From NCBI GenBank assembly GCA_017466825.1, contig JAFTTJ010000020.1, positions 62,001-126,000 of the forward strand: DNA of 64,000 nucleotides, read 5' to 3'. The DNA comes from Clostridia bacterium (GTDB lineage: Bacteria; Bacillota; Clostridia; Christensenellales; Borkfalkiaceae). Position 1 is the first letter of the stretch, and every line of letters starts with the position of its first letter. A program made the position numbers and the translations under genes. Positions 1 through 9,559 of the stretch are shown here, in pieces. The notes below the pieces were generated by a model. It was not told where the DNA came from, did not search any database, and saw nothing but the letters and a program-made list of their open reading frames with translations.

Positions 1-1910
1 CGGTCACGGGTTGGAATTTAGATAGCGGAAAAATGGTACAAATGTACTTTAACGCCCTTTCCAAGCACTACGGTTTTAGTATGGACGTACCCGTAAAAGA
101 CTTGCCGAGAGAAATTTTAGATATTCTTCTTTACGGTACTAACGGTGAAAGGGTAAATATGTCCTACCGCACGAGTACTTCGTCGGGCAGTTTTTACGCC
201 AAGTACGAAGGCGTTATAAATAACCTTGAAAGAAGATATAAAGAAACGACTAGCGATTACACTAAGAGTGAAATCGAAAAGTATATGATAAGCGCGCCGT
301 GTCCCGTATGCGGTGGCAAAAGGCTCAAAAAAGAAGCCCTTGCCGTAAAGATCAACGGTCTTAATATAATAGAACTATGCGACCTTTCAATAATCAAAAT
401 GAAAGAATTTATCGCAAATTTAACCCTTACCGAAACTCAAAAGATAATCGCAAAGGCGATTTTAAAGGAAATAAACGCAAGGCTTAAGTTTTTAGAAGAC
501 GTAGGTCTTGGTTATCTCACCCTTTCGCGCACGGCGGGTACGCTTTCGGGCGGTGAAGCGCAGAGAATTAGGCTCGCAACCCAAATCGGAAGCGGTCTTA
601 CGGGCGTTTTATACATTTTGGACGAGCCGAGCATAGGTCTTCACCAAAGGGATAACGAAAAACTTATAAAAACGCTTACCAAACTTCGTGATTTGGGCAA
701 TACGCTAATAGTAGTCGAGCACGACGAAGATACTATGAAAAGCGCCGATTTTATCGTAGACATAGGGCCAAAAGCAGGTATTCACGGCGGTGAAATCGTG
801 GCGAGCGGTAGCGTAGAAGATATTTGCAACGCCGAAAATTCAATCACGGGCGACTATCTTGCAGGTAGGCGTAAAATCGAAATTCCCGATCTTCGCCGTC
901 AGCCCGACGGTAGGTGGCTTTCGGTAATCGGCGCAAAGCAAAACAATCTTAAAAACGTGTCCGTAAATTTCCCCGTAGGTTTGTTTACCGCGGTTACGGG
1001 CGTATCGGGTAGCGGTAAAAGTTCGCTCGTAAACGAAGTCTTACTGCCCATAATTTCCAACGTTAAAAACAATTCTAAAATGCGTATGGGCTCGTGCGAA
1101 AAAATTGAAGGAATGGACTATTTCGACAACGTAATCGCAATCGACCAATCGCCTATTGGCAGAACGCCAAGGTCTAATCCAGCGACTTATACGGGGGCTT
1201 TTACTTCGATAAGAGAAATTTTCGCCGCTTCAAACGACGCCAAAGAAAGAGGTTATAAAGCGGGTAGATTTTCATTTAACGTGGCAGGCGGTAGGTGCGA
1301 AAGATGCCAAGGCGACGGCATTATAAAAATCGAAATGCACTTTTTACCCGACGTCTTCGTTCCGTGCGAAGTGTGTAAGGGCAAGCGCTACAACTACGAA
1401 ACTTTAGAAGTCAAATACAAAGGCAAAAATATAGCCGACGTTTTAGATATGACGGTTGACGAAGGGGTAGAGTATTTTGCAAATATCCCAAGGATATACA
1501 ACAAGATTAAAACCTTACAAGACGTAGGGCTTGGTTATATCAAACTCGGTCAGCCCGCAACGACGCTTTCGGGCGGTGAAGCCCAAAGGGTAAAACTCGC
1601 CACCGAACTTTCAAAGCGTTCTACGGGTAGGACGTTATATATCTTGGACGAGCCTACTACGGGCTTGCATAGTTACGACGTTGAAAAACTCATAAGCATT
1701 TTAAATAGGTTGACGCAGTCGGGCAATACGGTTATCGTAATCGAGCATAATCTCGATATGATAAAAGTCGCCGACTATATAGTCGATTTAGGCCCTGAAG
1801 GCGGTGACGGCGGCGGAACGGTAGTAGCGGTCGGCTCGCCTGAAGAAGTTGCTAAGGTAGATTCAAGTTATACGGGACAATTCCTTAAAAAAATATTATT
1901 CAAGGAGTAA
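1..1910 (+). CDS. uvrA: Excinuclease ABC subunit A (UvrA), 5'-truncated by the window edge
   Basis: UvrA is the ATP-dependent damage-recognition subunit of UvrABC nucleotide excision repair and acts as a dimer on DNA in the cytoplasm. The open frame runs into the left edge (first whole codon at base 3), so roughly the first 300 of about 940 residues are missing; an internal ATG at 33 is not the true start. Visible parts in order: a zinc module with [10 protein letters not shown], first ABC signature LSGGEAQR with Walker [12 protein letters not shown], second Walker [10 protein letters not shown], zinc finger CERC...CEVC, second signature LSGGEAQR and [11 protein letters not shown]. Both ABC halves carry intact catalytic motifs. 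uvrB would be expected upstream. The next gene starts four bases after the stop, so they are probably co-transcribed. Confidence 0.97.
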   Translation, partial: VTGWNLDSGKMVQMYFNALSKHYGFSMDVPVKDLPREILDILLYGTNGERVNMSYRTSTSSGSFYAKYEGVINNLERRYKETTSDYTKSEIEKYMISAPCPVCGGKRLKKEALAVKINGLNIIELCDLSIIKMKEFIANLTLTETQKIIAKAILKEINARLKFLEDVGLGYLTLSRTAGTLSGGEAQRIRLATQIGSGLTGVLYILDEPSIGLHQRDNEKLIKTLTKLRDLGNTLIVVEHDEDTMKSADFIVDIGPKAGIHGGEIVASGSVEDICNAENSITGDYLAGRRKIEIPDLRRQPDGRWLSVIGAKQNNLKNVSVNFPVGLFTAVTGVSGSGKSSLVNEVLLPIISNVKNNSKMRMGSCEKIEGMDYFDNVIAIDQSPIGRTPRSNPATYTGAFTSIREIFAASNDAKERGYKAGRFSFNVAGGRCERCQGDGIIKIEMHFLPDVFVPCEVCKGKRYNYETLEVKYKGKNIADVLDMTVDEGVEYFANIPRIYNKIKTLQDVGLGYIKLGQPATTLSGGEAQRVKLATELSKRSTGRTLYILDEPTTGLHSYDVEKLISILNRLTQSGNTVIVIEHNLDMIKVADYIVDLGPEGGDGGGTVVAVGSPEEVAKVDSSYTGQFLKKILFKE

Positions 1911-1914
1911 ACTA

Positions 1915-2490
1915 ATGATAAGAGACCAGTTTAAAGACGTAAAAAAGGTTACTAAAAAAGAAGAGCGTAAAAAGGCGCAAATGGGCGCGAGAAATTATTA
2001 CGCGAAAAGAGCTAGCACGCTAACCGACTTAAACAAGAGTTTAGGCGTTTCGCTCGTAATTACGACTATTATAATAGCCATTACTTACGCGCTCATTTTA
2101 TTTATGTTTATCGTATCTCGCGGAACGGAAGTCGAATATGAACTTTGGAAGTTTATAGTTTGGTCTTGCGTTTTCGGGGCGCTACTTATCTTTCTTGTAA
2201 TTTGGTATACCGTTTGGAAGCCCCACAATATAAAAGAGATTGCTCGCTGTAAAAGAGAACTTGAAATTTTAAACGCCGAAGCGCTCATGAAGGCTAGCGC
2301 AATGTACGCAATGTACGGTGAAGAATACAAGCGTGAACAAGAGCGTAAAAACGCCGAAGCGAGAGAAAAAGCAAGGCAAGAAGCCCAAGAAATAGCCCAA
2401 AGGGAAGCCGAAAAGAAGGCTGCAAGCGAAAACGCCGAGCCTACGGGCGAGCCCGAAAAGGACGAGCAAGATGGTAAAGAAAAGCCCTAA
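1915..2490 (+). CDS. Small membrane protein with a charged coiled-coil tail, function unknown
   Basis: I do not recognise this 191-residue protein. The N-terminal 30 residues are strongly basic (Lys/Arg-rich), followed by two hydrophobic segments at about residues 46-70 and 82-102 that should span the membrane as a hairpin, leaving both ends in the cytoplasm by the positive-inside rule. From about residue 110 the chain is helical and highly charged (Glu/Lys/Ala/Gln), consistent with a coiled coil, and ends in a disordered acidic tail. It begins four bases after uvrA, using the GGAG that lies in the last uvrA codons, so it is likely translated from the same message. A role in DNA repair is possible from position only and is not shown by the sequence. 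Confidence 0.8.
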   Translation: MIRDQFKDVKKVTKKEERKKAQMGARNYYAKRASTLTDLNKSLGVSLVITTIIIAITYALILFMFIVSRGTEVEYELWKFIVWSCVFGALLIFLVIWYTVWKPHNIKEIARCKRELEILNAEALMKASAMYAMYGEEYKREQERKNAEAREKARQEAQEIAQREAEKKAASENAEPTGEPEKDEQDGKEKP

Positions 2491-2508
2491 AACTTAAAAA
2501 GGGCAAAA

Positions 2509-2541
2509 AAGCCGTTAAAAAAGCAAAAAAACGGCTTATTT
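2509..2541 (+). terminator. Intrinsic terminator after the uvrA operon
   Basis: AAGCCGTT at 2509-2516 pairs with AACGGCTT at 2530-2537 around an A-rich loop and is followed by ATTT. A shorter GCCCT/AGGGC hairpin lies just upstream. It sits 19 bases after the stop of the membrane protein gene. Confidence 0.65.
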
Positions 2542-2565
2542 GGGTGTAAATTTTTATTAAAATAA

Positions 2566-2595
2566 TTGACGAAATATATAATTATATGTTATTAT
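2566..2595 (+). promoter_or_regulatory. Sigma-A-type promoter for the M24 peptidase-efp unit
   Basis: TTGACG (2566-2571) and TATTAT (2590-2595) are separated by 18 bases, in an AT-rich stretch 35 bases upstream of the peptidase ATG and directly after a terminator. It probably drives the peptidase and efp together. Confidence 0.6.
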
Positions 2596-2629
2596 TATAT
2601 ATAGCGTAATATATCTGCAAAGGTGAATT

Positions 2630-3697
2630 ATGAAATTTAAAAATTATCAACTCGCGCTTATAACCGACGAAAAGCAAAGGCAGTATTTTCTCGGTTTTCA
2701 CAGTACTGCAGGCTACGTAATATTAGCGCCCGACGGAATAACTTTCGTCGTTGACAGTAGGTACGTATCCGCAGCGAGAAAGGCGCTCGAGCCCAAGGGT
2801 ATTAAAGTTATACTCGGCGTTGACTACGCCCCACTTAAAGCAAAGGCAAGCGAAATCGGCGCAAAAACCGTCGGTATCGACTTTGGCAACACCACCGTTT
2901 CGGGGCTTGATTATCTAAAAAAAGACACGGGTTTTGAATTCGTAGATATATCTAATGAAATTGCTATGAAAATGGCTATCAAAACCCCCGAAGAAATAAG
3001 TTATATTAAAAAGGCGTGCCAAATTGCCGAAAAGGCTTGGCTTGAAGTCCTTCCCCTTATTAGAGAAGGGATGACGGAGAGAGAACTCGCAAACGAACTC
3101 GAATACCGCTTTAAAAAGTACGGCGCGTCGGGTACTTCGTTTGATTCTATAATAGCGTTTGGTAAAAACGCCGCCGTTCCCCATCACGAAACGGGCAATG
3201 CGAAACTCAAAAAAGGTCAATGTATACTTATGGATTTCGGTTGTCTTTACAAAGGCTACTGTTCGGATATGACGAGAACTATGTTTTTCGGCGAGCCCGA
3301 CGAAAAGTTTTTAAAAGCCTACCTTGCCGTTTTAACCGCTCACGTAAAATGCGCGGAAGGCATAGTCAATGGCATGACGGGTTATGAGGCGGATAAAATC
3401 GCAAGGGATCATTTGCAAAGCCTTGGTTACGGCAAATACTTTACCCACTCGCTTGGGCACGGAATCGGCGTAAACATACACGAATTCCCCGGGCTTTCGC
3501 CTAAAGGACAAGCCGTTTTAAAGGAAAATATGGTCTTTTCCAACGAGCCCGGCGTTTATTTCGACGGCAAGTTCGGCATCAGAATTGAAGACAGCGCTTA
3601 TATTAGCGATGGCAAGTATCGCCCGTTTATGAAAGACGACAAGTCGCTCGTTATAATAAACGACGGCAAAATTACAAGAAAAAAATTATTTAGATAA
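2630..3697 (+). CDS. Xaa-Pro aminopeptidase, M24 family
   Basis: This cytoplasmic metallopeptidase family removes the N-terminal residue from peptides with proline in second position. The 355-residue length and two-domain layout fit: a creatinase-like N-domain (about 1-125) and a pita-bread catalytic domain (about 130-355). The five metal ligands are recognisable: Asp in [13 protein letters not shown] (two Asp), His in [12 protein letters not shown], Glu in SNEPGVYF and Glu in GIRIED. It lies directly upstream of efp, the common Firmicutes arrangement (yqhT-efp in Bacillus), with 20 bases between them. The start is supported by AAGGTG seven bases upstream. Nothing is missing; substrate preference cannot be read from the sequence. 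Confidence 0.93.
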   Translation: MKFKNYQLALITDEKQRQYFLGFHSTAGYVILAPDGITFVVDSRYVSAARKALEPKGIKVILGVDYAPLKAKASEIGAKTVGIDFGNTTVSGLDYLKKDTGFEFVDISNEIAMKMAIKTPEEISYIKKACQIAEKAWLEVLPLIREGMTERELANELEYRFKKYGASGTSFDSIIAFGKNAAVPHHETGNAKLKKGQCILMDFGCLYKGYCSDMTRTMFFGEPDEKFLKAYLAVLTAHVKCAEGIVNGMTGYEADKIARDHLQSLGYGKYFTHSLGHGIGVNIHEFPGLSPKGQAVLKENMVFSNEPGVYFDGKFGIRIEDSAYISDGKYRPFMKDDKSLVIINDGKITRKKLFR

Positions 3698-3717
3698 TAA
3701 TTAAGGAGATAAAATTT

Positions 3718-4278
3718 ATGGTATTAGCAGGTGATTTAAGAAAGGGCGTAACTATTGAATGGGAAAACAAGGTTTGGACCGTTGTTGACTTCCTTCACGT
3801 TAAACCCGGTAAGGGCGCGGCTTTCGTTAGAACTACCCTTAAAAACGTAGTTGACGGTAAAGTTTTACAACAAACTTTCCAACCTAACGAAAAGTTCGAA
3901 AACGCTATCATCGAAACTAAGAGAATGACCTATTCTTACAACGACGGCGATTTGTATTACTTCATGGACGAAGAATACAACATGGAACCCCTTGAAAAGG
4001 ACCAAGTTGAAGACGCTCTTAAGTGGATAAGAGAAAACGACCCCGTCGTAGTTAAATTCTACAAGGGCAAGGCTTTCCTTGTTGATTGTGAAAACTTCGT
4101 AGAACTTCTCGTAACCGAATCTGAACCCGGCGTTGCAGGTAACACCGCAACCAACGCTACTAAGAGAGCAGTTTTGGAAACGGGTGTTGAAATTCAAGTA
4201 CCTATGTTCGTAAACGAAGGTGAAACCGTTAGAGTTGACACCAGAACCGGCGAATATATGGAAAGAGTTAAGAAATAA
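3718..4278 (+). CDS. efp: Translation elongation factor P
   Basis: EF-P binds the ribosome between the P and E sites and relieves stalling at polyproline runs. The protein is 186 residues, the normal size, with the KOW-like domain I, OB domains II and III, and the C-terminal signature [17 protein letters not shown]. The domain I loop reads KPGKGAA, placing lysine 32 where Bacillus-type and EpmA-modified EF-Ps carry their functional lysine; the window shows no epmA/epmB or earP, so the modification route is unknown. It has a strong AAGGAG ribosome binding site and codon use typical of an abundant protein. A terminator follows the stop. Confidence 0.97.
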   Translation: MVLAGDLRKGVTIEWENKVWTVVDFLHVKPGKGAAFVRTTLKNVVDGKVLQQTFQPNEKFENAIIETKRMTYSYNDGDLYYFMDEEYNMEPLEKDQVEDALKWIRENDPVVVKFYKGKAFLVDCENFVELLVTESEPGVAGNTATNATKRAVLETGVEIQVPMFVNEGETVRVDTRTGEYMERVKK

Positions 4279-4286
4279 GTTTTTAG

Positions 4287-4328
4287 GAGCGACGTACGTA
4301 ATTTTTATATACGTCGCTCAATTTTTTA
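4287..4328 (+). terminator. Strong intrinsic terminator after efp, abutting the next start codon
   Basis: GAGCGACGTA (4287-4296) is exactly complementary to TACGTCGCTC (4310-4319), followed by AATTTTTT. The hairpin ends only a few bases before the SDR start at 4332, leaving no room for a separate Shine-Dalgarno sequence. Confidence 0.8.
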
Positions 4329-4331
4329 TTT

Positions 4332-5039
4332 ATGAAAAGCGTATTAGTAACGGGCGGTTCGGGTGGAATCGGCTCGGCAATTTGCAGAGAATTTGCATCT
4401 CACGGCTATTTCGTAGGCGTGCATTACAACAAAAACGAGCAAAGCGCGTCGGCTCTTGCAAAAGAGATCGGCGGTGTTGCCGTCGGCTTTGACTTAACCG
4501 ACGCCACCGCAACAAAAACGGCAATCGACGGCTTTATTAAAAGGGCGGGCGGTATCGACGTTTTGGTCAACTGCGCGGGCGTTGCTCAAAAAATACAACC
4601 TTTAATCGACACTTCGGAAAAAGAGTTTGACGAAGTCTTTTTTGCTAACGTAAAAGGCGTGTTTTTAACTTGTAAGCAAGTTATACCTTACATGCTCGCA
4701 AAAGGCGGAAATATAGTAAATATTTCGTCTATGTGGGGGGTTGTAGGCGCTTCGTGTGAAAGTGTTTATTCGGCGTCAAAGGCGGCGGTTATAGCCTTTA
4801 CCAAATCGCTTTCAAAAGAGTATGCAAGCGCAAATATTAAGGTAAACGCCGTAGCCCCGGGGCTTATTGAAACTAAAATGAATGCTTGTCTTTCAAAAGA
4901 AGATAAATTATTAGCCGTACAAGAAATTCCCTTATCCCGTATCGGCACGCCCCAAGAAGTCGCAAAATGCGTTTATTTCTTATGTGAAAACGGTTTTATA
5001 ACTGGGGAGTGTATAAACGTGACAGGTGGGCAAATCTAA
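4332..5039 (+). CDS. Short-chain dehydrogenase/reductase, FabG-like
   Basis: This is a classical 235-residue SDR. The Rossmann nucleotide motif TGGSGGIG (residues 7-14), the NCAG motif, the catalytic Ser in the NISS stretch and YSASK (Tyr 146, Lys 150) are all present, so it should be an active NAD(P)H-dependent reductase. The closest general match is 3-oxoacyl-ACP reductase (FabG, or B. subtilis YmfI), but no fatty-acid genes are next to it, so the substrate stays open. The start at 4332 is fixed by the glycine motif, yet no Shine-Dalgarno lies in front of it because the efp terminator ends there; translation may be weak, leaderless or coupled through read-through. Confidence 0.88.
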   Translation: MKSVLVTGGSGGIGSAICREFASHGYFVGVHYNKNEQSASALAKEIGGVAVGFDLTDATATKTAIDGFIKRAGGIDVLVNCAGVAQKIQPLIDTSEKEFDEVFFANVKGVFLTCKQVIPYMLAKGGNIVNISSMWGVVGASCESVYSASKAAVIAFTKSLSKEYASANIKVNAVAPGLIETKMNACLSKEDKLLAVQEIPLSRIGTPQEVAKCVYFLCENGFITGECINVTGGQI

Positions 5040-5171
5040 TTTTTAAAGGCGTATAAACTGCGCAATACTGCGTTTCTGTTTTATTGTCAAGACTTCGGTG
5101 ACCAACAAGGTCTACCAAACCCTTGCCAATAAAACGAGCCTTGTCTGCGTCGCAAATCGGCTAAAAGTCAA

Positions 5172-5192
5172 ACGGCTACTATCGGTAGCCGT
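5172..5192. repeat. Perfect short inverted repeat
   Basis: ACGGCTAC (5172-5179) and GTAGCCGT (5185-5192) are exact complements with a 5-base loop. No U-tract follows, so this is not a typical terminator. Confidence 0.7.
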
Positions 5193-5203
5193 CTAGACCT
5201 AAA

Positions 5204-5324
5204 AGCCGTTTGCTCCTTTTCCCAAAAATTCTTTTGCAGAGCAAAATTATTTTCGGGATATGTGTTAAAGTACGCCGTAGGGGAGGGGCTTGCTCCTCCC
5301 GTCAAACCAAGGTTTGGTTTTAAT
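5204..5324 (+). repeat. 121-bp direct repeat, copy 1
   Basis: This copy begins AGCCGTTTGCTCC and ends TTTGGTTTTAAT, and matches copy 2 (5371-5491) with about four mismatches and no gaps. It contains a GGAGG...CCTCC stem-loop around 5281-5300 and an AAACCA/TGGTTT stem near 5304-5320. The GGGGAGGGGCTTGCTCC part recurs in the 29 kb repeats. Confidence 0.85.
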
Positions 5325-5370
5325 CGGCTTTTTGTCAGCCAACCGCAAAATGCGGTTAGCAAAACTTTAT

Positions 5371-5491
5371 AGCCGTTTGCTCCTTTTCCCAAAAATTCTT
5401 TTGCAAAGCAAAATTATTTTCGGGATATATGGTAAAGAACGCCGTAGGGGAGGGGCTTGCTCCTCCCGTCAAACCAAGGTTTGGTTTTAAT
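5371..5491 (+). repeat. 121-bp direct repeat, copy 2
   Basis: Same unit as 5204-5324, starting 167 bases later in the same orientation. Differences are confined to a few substitutions in the middle. No terminal inverted repeats or target-site duplication could be defined at its ends. Confidence 0.85.
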
Positions 5492-5513
5492 TAAAATATT
5501 TCCCCCAACTGTC

Positions 5514-5545
5514 ATTGCGAGCCTACTGAAAGTAGGCGTGGCAAT
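5514..5545. repeat. ATTGCGAG-type palindromic repeat
   Basis: Two nested arms are visible: ATTGC/GCAAT (5514-5518 with 5541-5545) and GCCTACT/AGTAGGC (5521-5527 with 5531-5537). It resembles the short CATTGCGAG...GCAATCT palindromes scattered through many bacterial genomes. Only one copy is visible in this window. Confidence 0.6.
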
Positions 5546-5647
5546 CTAAAAAGTTACTAAAAATAAGTTTTATAGCAAATTTATTTCAAAAAATTAAAGG
5601 ATTTATACAATCGTTTGTAGAATAATATATACGACGGGAGTTGAGTT

Positions 5648-6643
5648 ATGAAAGAAATTACTTTAAGCAAAGAAAAGCAGTTTTTTTCCCCTTTTGCTTG
5701 TCGTTCGGATATGACGAAAGGCAGGGCAAGGGAAGAAGATTCTTGCCCTATGCGTACCGAATTTCAGCGCGATAGGGACAGAATTATTTATTCAAAAGCG
5801 TTTAGGCGTTTAAAAAACAAAACGCAAGTCTTTTTTTCGCCCGAAGGCGACCATTATATGACTCGTTTAACGCACACTCTCGACGTTGCGCAGGTTGCAA
5901 GGTCAATCGCAAGATGTCTTGATTTAAACGAAGACCTTTGCGAAGCAATCGCGCTAGGTCACGACCTTGGGCATACCCCGTTTGGGCACACGGGCGAAAG
6001 GGTGCTTGAAAAACTCAATCCAAACGGCTTTGCGCACAATCTTCAATCGCTTAGAGTGGTCGATATTTTAGAAAACGACGGCTTGGGGCTCAACCTTACC
6101 TATGAAGTGCGCGACGGCATAGTCGAGCATAGAAAATCGGGTAATCCACACACTTTAGAAGGAAAAGTCGTTTCTCTATCCGATAGAATAGCCTACCTAA
6201 ACCACGACATTGACGACGCGATTAGAGCGGGGATGTTTAAAGAGAGCGATCTTCCGCAAAACGTCGTAAAAATACTCGGCAAAACCACTAGAGAGAGAAT
6301 AAACAATATGATTTATTCAATCTTACGTAGTAGCAAGGGCAAAAACGACGTTACTATGGAAAAAGACGTTAAAAACGCTTCCACAGAACTTCGTGATTTC
6401 CTTTTTGAAACCGTATACAACGACCTTGCCGCTCGTGAAGAAGAGCAAAGGGCGCACAGAATGCTCACCGCAATGTACGAGCATTTTAAAAAATATCCTG
6501 AAAAACTGCCCGAATTTTACAAAGGGCTTTTAAGTAATTACGACGTGGATACCGTCGTATCCGACTATATTTCGAGCATGACGGATAGGTACGCCGTCCA
6601 CGTGTTCGACGGAATATTTATTCCAAAAAATTATCAACTTTAA
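5648..6643 (+). CDS. dgt: Deoxyguanosinetriphosphate triphosphohydrolase-like HD protein
   Basis: The dGTPase family hydrolyses dGTP (or other dNTPs) to the nucleoside and triphosphate, tuning dNTP pools. The 331-residue length is that of the short type-2 dNTPase group. The HD metal site is complete: His in TRLTHTLDV, the HD pair in GHDLGHTPFGH (about residues 101-111), and a later Asp in SLSDRIAYLNHD. Its place directly before dnaG and rpoD matches many clostridia. The start follows CGGGAG eight bases upstream. It is the probable first gene of the dgt-dnaG-rpoD operon. Confidence 0.9.
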   Translation: MKEITLSKEKQFFSPFACRSDMTKGRAREEDSCPMRTEFQRDRDRIIYSKAFRRLKNKTQVFFSPEGDHYMTRLTHTLDVAQVARSIARCLDLNEDLCEAIALGHDLGHTPFGHTGERVLEKLNPNGFAHNLQSLRVVDILENDGLGLNLTYEVRDGIVEHRKSGNPHTLEGKVVSLSDRIAYLNHDIDDAIRAGMFKESDLPQNVVKILGKTTRERINNMIYSILRSSKGKNDVTMEKDVKNASTELRDFLFETVYNDLAAREEEQRAHRMLTAMYEHFKKYPEKLPEFYKGLLSNYDVDTVVSDYISSMTDRYAVHVFDGIFIPKNYQL

Positions 6644-6687
6644 AATTTATTCAACTTTACGGTTTATTCCGTAAAAATCGGTAAAAA

Positions 6688-8490
6688 ATGGCATTTGACG
6701 AAAAGTTCCTTGACGAACTCAAACAAAAGAATAACATAGTCGACGTGGTTTCAAAATATTGCGTTTTAAAAAGGCGCGGTAGCGTAAACCATTGGGCTTG
6801 TTGTCCCTTGCCGGGGCATTCTGAAAAAACTCCGTCGTTTACGGTAAACGAGCCGGGGCAATTTTTCAAGTGCTTTGGGTGCGGAAAGGGTGGCGACGTC
6901 ATAACTTTCGTCATGATTATGGAAAATTTAGACTATCTCGGCGCGGTTAGGCTACTTGCCGAATGGGCGGGGCTCGCCCTTCCCGACGACGATAGGGATT
7001 ATAAAGAGATTGCAAAAGAGCGTTCTGATAGGGACAGGCTTTTGGCGCTACTTAAAGAAACGGCGTTATTTTACGTTCGCAATTTGGCAAAACCTACGGC
7101 TCAGCCTTTTAACGATTATCTTTTAAGCCGTGGTTTTGACCGAAAAACGGTTACCGCTTTCGGTATAGGCGCGTCGCTGGATAGGTTTGAACTCGTAAAC
7201 CACTTGCGTTCAAAGGGTTATACCGACCAAGAAATGTTAAAGAGTGGCGTTTGCAAGAAAAAAGAACGCAAAGACGAAAACGGCAAGGATACTAGTTATA
7301 TCTACGACGATCAATTCGGCAGGTTAATCGTGCCGATAATCAACAACTTAGGCAACGTAATTGCCTTTGGCGGTCGCGTTTTAGAAAAAAAGCCTAACTT
7401 TGCAAAGTATAAAAACAGTCAAGAAACGGCTATTTTTGTAAAAAATAGGACGTTATTTAATATAAATAATCTTAAAAAGGAAAAGCATTTAAACGGCGTT
7501 TCCGAAGTGATTATGGTCGAAGGGTATATGGATACCATTTCTCTTTATCAAGCGGGTTTTAAAAACGTAGTTGCGTCCATGGGTACGTCGCTCACCGTAG
7601 AGCAAGCCCGTACCGTAAAACGCTACGCCGACACCGTAATCGTAAGTTACGACGGCGACGGAGCGGGACAAGCTGCAACCATAAGGGGGCTTGAAATCTT
7701 TTCAAACGAAGGTCTTACTGTAAAAGTCGTAAGCCTTCCAGACGGGCTCGATCCAGACGACGTAATTAAAAAATTCGGCGCGGAAAAATACGCCCAACTT
7801 TTAAAAGACGCAATGCCACTCGTCGACTTTAAGATTTTTAATCTTAAAAAGAAGTACGATTTAACCGACGCGACGGCAAAGCGCAAATATATAGCCGAAG
7901 CCTTAAAGGTTATTTCCGCCGTTGAAAGGGATAGCGAGAGAGAAGATTTACTTCGTAAACTCGGCAAAGACACCCACACCACTTTCGAGTCCCTTCAACG
8001 CGACCTTGACAAAGGACAAGTCGCCATAACGCCTGCAAAAAAGGAAGTTTTTGAGCAGACGAGCCAAAGCGACGGCATAATCAGCGCGCAACGGTTCGTG
8101 CTTTGCGCAATGCTTTTTAACAAAGGTTACGCAAAAAAATTCAATCCGTACAGCGTAAACTTTAAAGACCCCGTACACGTTAGAATTTGCGATATCGTCG
8201 CCGAATACCGTGAAGACGGAAAGGAAATTTTCCCGTCGACGGTCGCAAAACTCTTTACTCAGGACGAACTCGTCGAGTATAACGCCGTACTTTCGGCAGG
8301 GGATAACGTGTTCGGTCAAAAATCGGAAGAAAAGTTTTTTGAAGACTGTTTGGTAAAGATTAAAAAAGACAGTTTAACGAGCGATTTAAAAGAACTCAAC
8401 GCCATCTTTACCCAAGAAACGGACACCGAAAAACGCAAACAAATAGTAATAATGATTGCGGATTTAACCGCAAAACTTGCAAAAATTTAA
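6688..8490 (+). CDS. dnaG: DNA primase
   Basis: DnaG makes the RNA primers for replication and is recruited by the DnaB helicase. The 600-residue protein shows the CHC2 zinc-binding domain (Cys 39, His 44, Cys 62, Cys 65), a Toprim catalytic domain with MVEGYMD and the [11 protein letters not shown] acidic motif (around residues 278-330), and a helical C-terminal DnaB-interaction region. The ATG at 6688 is the only start consistent with the family N-terminus ([13 protein letters not shown]), but it has only a weak Shine-Dalgarno. It is followed 13 bases later by rpoD, the conserved macromolecular-synthesis operon order. Confidence 0.96.
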   Translation: MAFDEKFLDELKQKNNIVDVVSKYCVLKRRGSVNHWACCPLPGHSEKTPSFTVNEPGQFFKCFGCGKGGDVITFVMIMENLDYLGAVRLLAEWAGLALPDDDRDYKEIAKERSDRDRLLALLKETALFYVRNLAKPTAQPFNDYLLSRGFDRKTVTAFGIGASLDRFELVNHLRSKGYTDQEMLKSGVCKKKERKDENGKDTSYIYDDQFGRLIVPIINNLGNVIAFGGRVLEKKPNFAKYKNSQETAIFVKNRTLFNINNLKKEKHLNGVSEVIMVEGYMDTISLYQAGFKNVVASMGTSLTVEQARTVKRYADTVIVSYDGDGAGQAATIRGLEIFSNEGLTVKVVSLPDGLDPDDVIKKFGAEKYAQLLKDAMPLVDFKIFNLKKKYDLTDATAKRKYIAEALKVISAVERDSEREDLLRKLGKDTHTTFESLQRDLDKGQVAITPAKKEVFEQTSQSDGIISAQRFVLCAMLFNKGYAKKFNPYSVNFKDPVHVRICDIVAEYREDGKEIFPSTVAKLFTQDELVEYNAVLSAGDNVFGQKSEEKFFEDCLVKIKKDSLTSDLKELNAIFTQETDTEKRKQIVIMIADLTAKLAKI

Positions 8491-8503
8491 CGGAGGACAA
8501 ATT

Positions 8504-9559
8504 ATGCCAATCACCGAAGAGCAACTTCAACAAATAATAGACGGTTTAGTCAAAGAGTTTAGCAAAAAGGGTTCAATCGGCTCTGACGCCCTTTGCGACA
8601 GAATTGAAAAATTCGATACCGACGCCGACCAATACGACGCAATATGCAAGGCGATGGAGCAAAACGGCATCAAAATAATCGACGATTACGAAAAGGATAA
8701 AGAACTTTACGAGCAACTTCTCAAAGAAATAAGCATGGACGACCCCGTAAAGATGTACCTTAAAGATATCGGTAAAGTGCCTCTTTTGACCGCCGACGAC
8801 GAAATCGAACTCGCTAAAAAGATGATGGACGGTAGCGACGACGCTAAAAGGAGTTTATCCGAAGCAAACCTTCGTCTAGTCGTATCTATCGCAAAGCGTT
8901 ATTTAGGTCGTGGTATGCAGTTTTTGGATTTAATTCAAGAAGGCAACTTAGGTCTTATGAAAGCAGTTGAAAAATTCGATTATCAAAAGGGCTTTAAGTT
9001 CTCAACCTACGCTACTTGGTGGATTCGCCAAGCAATTACTAGGGCGATTGCCGACCAAGCGAGAACTATAAGAATTCCCGTTCACATGGTCGAAACAATA
9101 AATAAAGTTACGAGAGTTTCAAGGCTTTTACTTCAACAACTCGGCAGAGAACCCACCCCCGAAGAAATCGCAAAGGAAATGGGTATTCCCGAAGCAAGAG
9201 TAGTTGAAATTCAAAAGATTGCTCAAGACCCCGTTTCCTTAGAAACGCCTATCGGCGAAGAAGAAGACAGCCATCTTGGCGACTTTATCGAAGACGAGCA
9301 AACCGCTGCGCCTACTGACGTCGTTGCTACTAATATGCTTAAAGAACAACTTATACACGTACTTGACACCTTAACCCCCAGAGAAGAAAAGGTTTTAAGA
9401 CTTCGTTACGGCATTGACGACGGTAGACCAAGAACTTTGGAAGAAGTAGGTAAAGAGTTTAACGTTACGAGAGAGCGTATCCGTCAAATCGAAGCAAAAG
9501 CGCTTAGAAAACTCCGTCACCCAACGAGAAGTAAAAGGTTAAAAGATTTCATTGAGTAA
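8504..9559 (+). CDS. rpoD: RNA polymerase primary sigma factor (sigma-A/RpoD)
   Basis: This is the housekeeping sigma factor that directs RNA polymerase to -35/-10 promoters like those seen across this window. Region 1.2 ([17 protein letters not shown]), region 2 ([10 protein letters not shown] through the [13 protein letters not shown] melting segment), region 3 and the region 4.2 helix-turn-helix ([19 protein letters not shown]) are all present in a 351-residue protein, close to B. subtilis SigA. I chose ATG 8504 because CGGAGG lies at the right distance; an ATG at 8477 would overlap dnaG and add residues unlike the family. The stop overlaps the trmK start. Confidence 0.97.
   Translation: MPITEEQLQQIIDGLVKEFSKKGSIGSDALCDRIEKFDTDADQYDAICKAMEQNGIKIIDDYEKDKELYEQLLKEISMDDPVKMYLKDIGKVPLLTADDEIELAKKMMDGSDDAKRSLSEANLRLVVSIAKRYLGRGMQFLDLIQEGNLGLMKAVEKFDYQKGFKFSTYATWWIRQAITRAIADQARTIRIPVHMVETINKVTRVSRLLLQQLGREPTPEEIAKEMGIPEARVVEIQKIAQDPVSLETPIGEEEDSHLGDFIEDEQTAAPTDVVATNMLKEQLIHVLDTLTPREEKVLRLRYGIDDGRPRTLEEVGKEFNVTRERIRQIEAKALRKLRHPTRSKRLKDFIE

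Larger units (their letters stand above)
5040..5647. other. Gene-free repeat island between the SDR gene and dgt
   Basis: These 608 bases hold no credible gene. They contain a perfect hairpin ACGGCTAC/GTAGCCGT (5172-5192), two 121-bp direct repeats, a hairpin AACCGCA/TGCGGTT (5341-5357) between them, and an ATTGCGAG-type palindrome near 5514. The final 100 bases are AT-rich and probably carry the dgt promoter (for instance AATAAT/TATAT around 5620-5632), but I cannot pick a clear -35. Confidence 0.8.

Noticed and set aside
5168..5490. Short open frames on both strands in the repeat island
   Set aside because: They come from the repeated sequence itself, have no ribosome binding site and no protein-like composition.
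8477..8503. RpoD starting at ATG 8477
   Set aside because: It overlaps dnaG, and ATG 8504 has a well-placed GGAGG and fits family N-termini.
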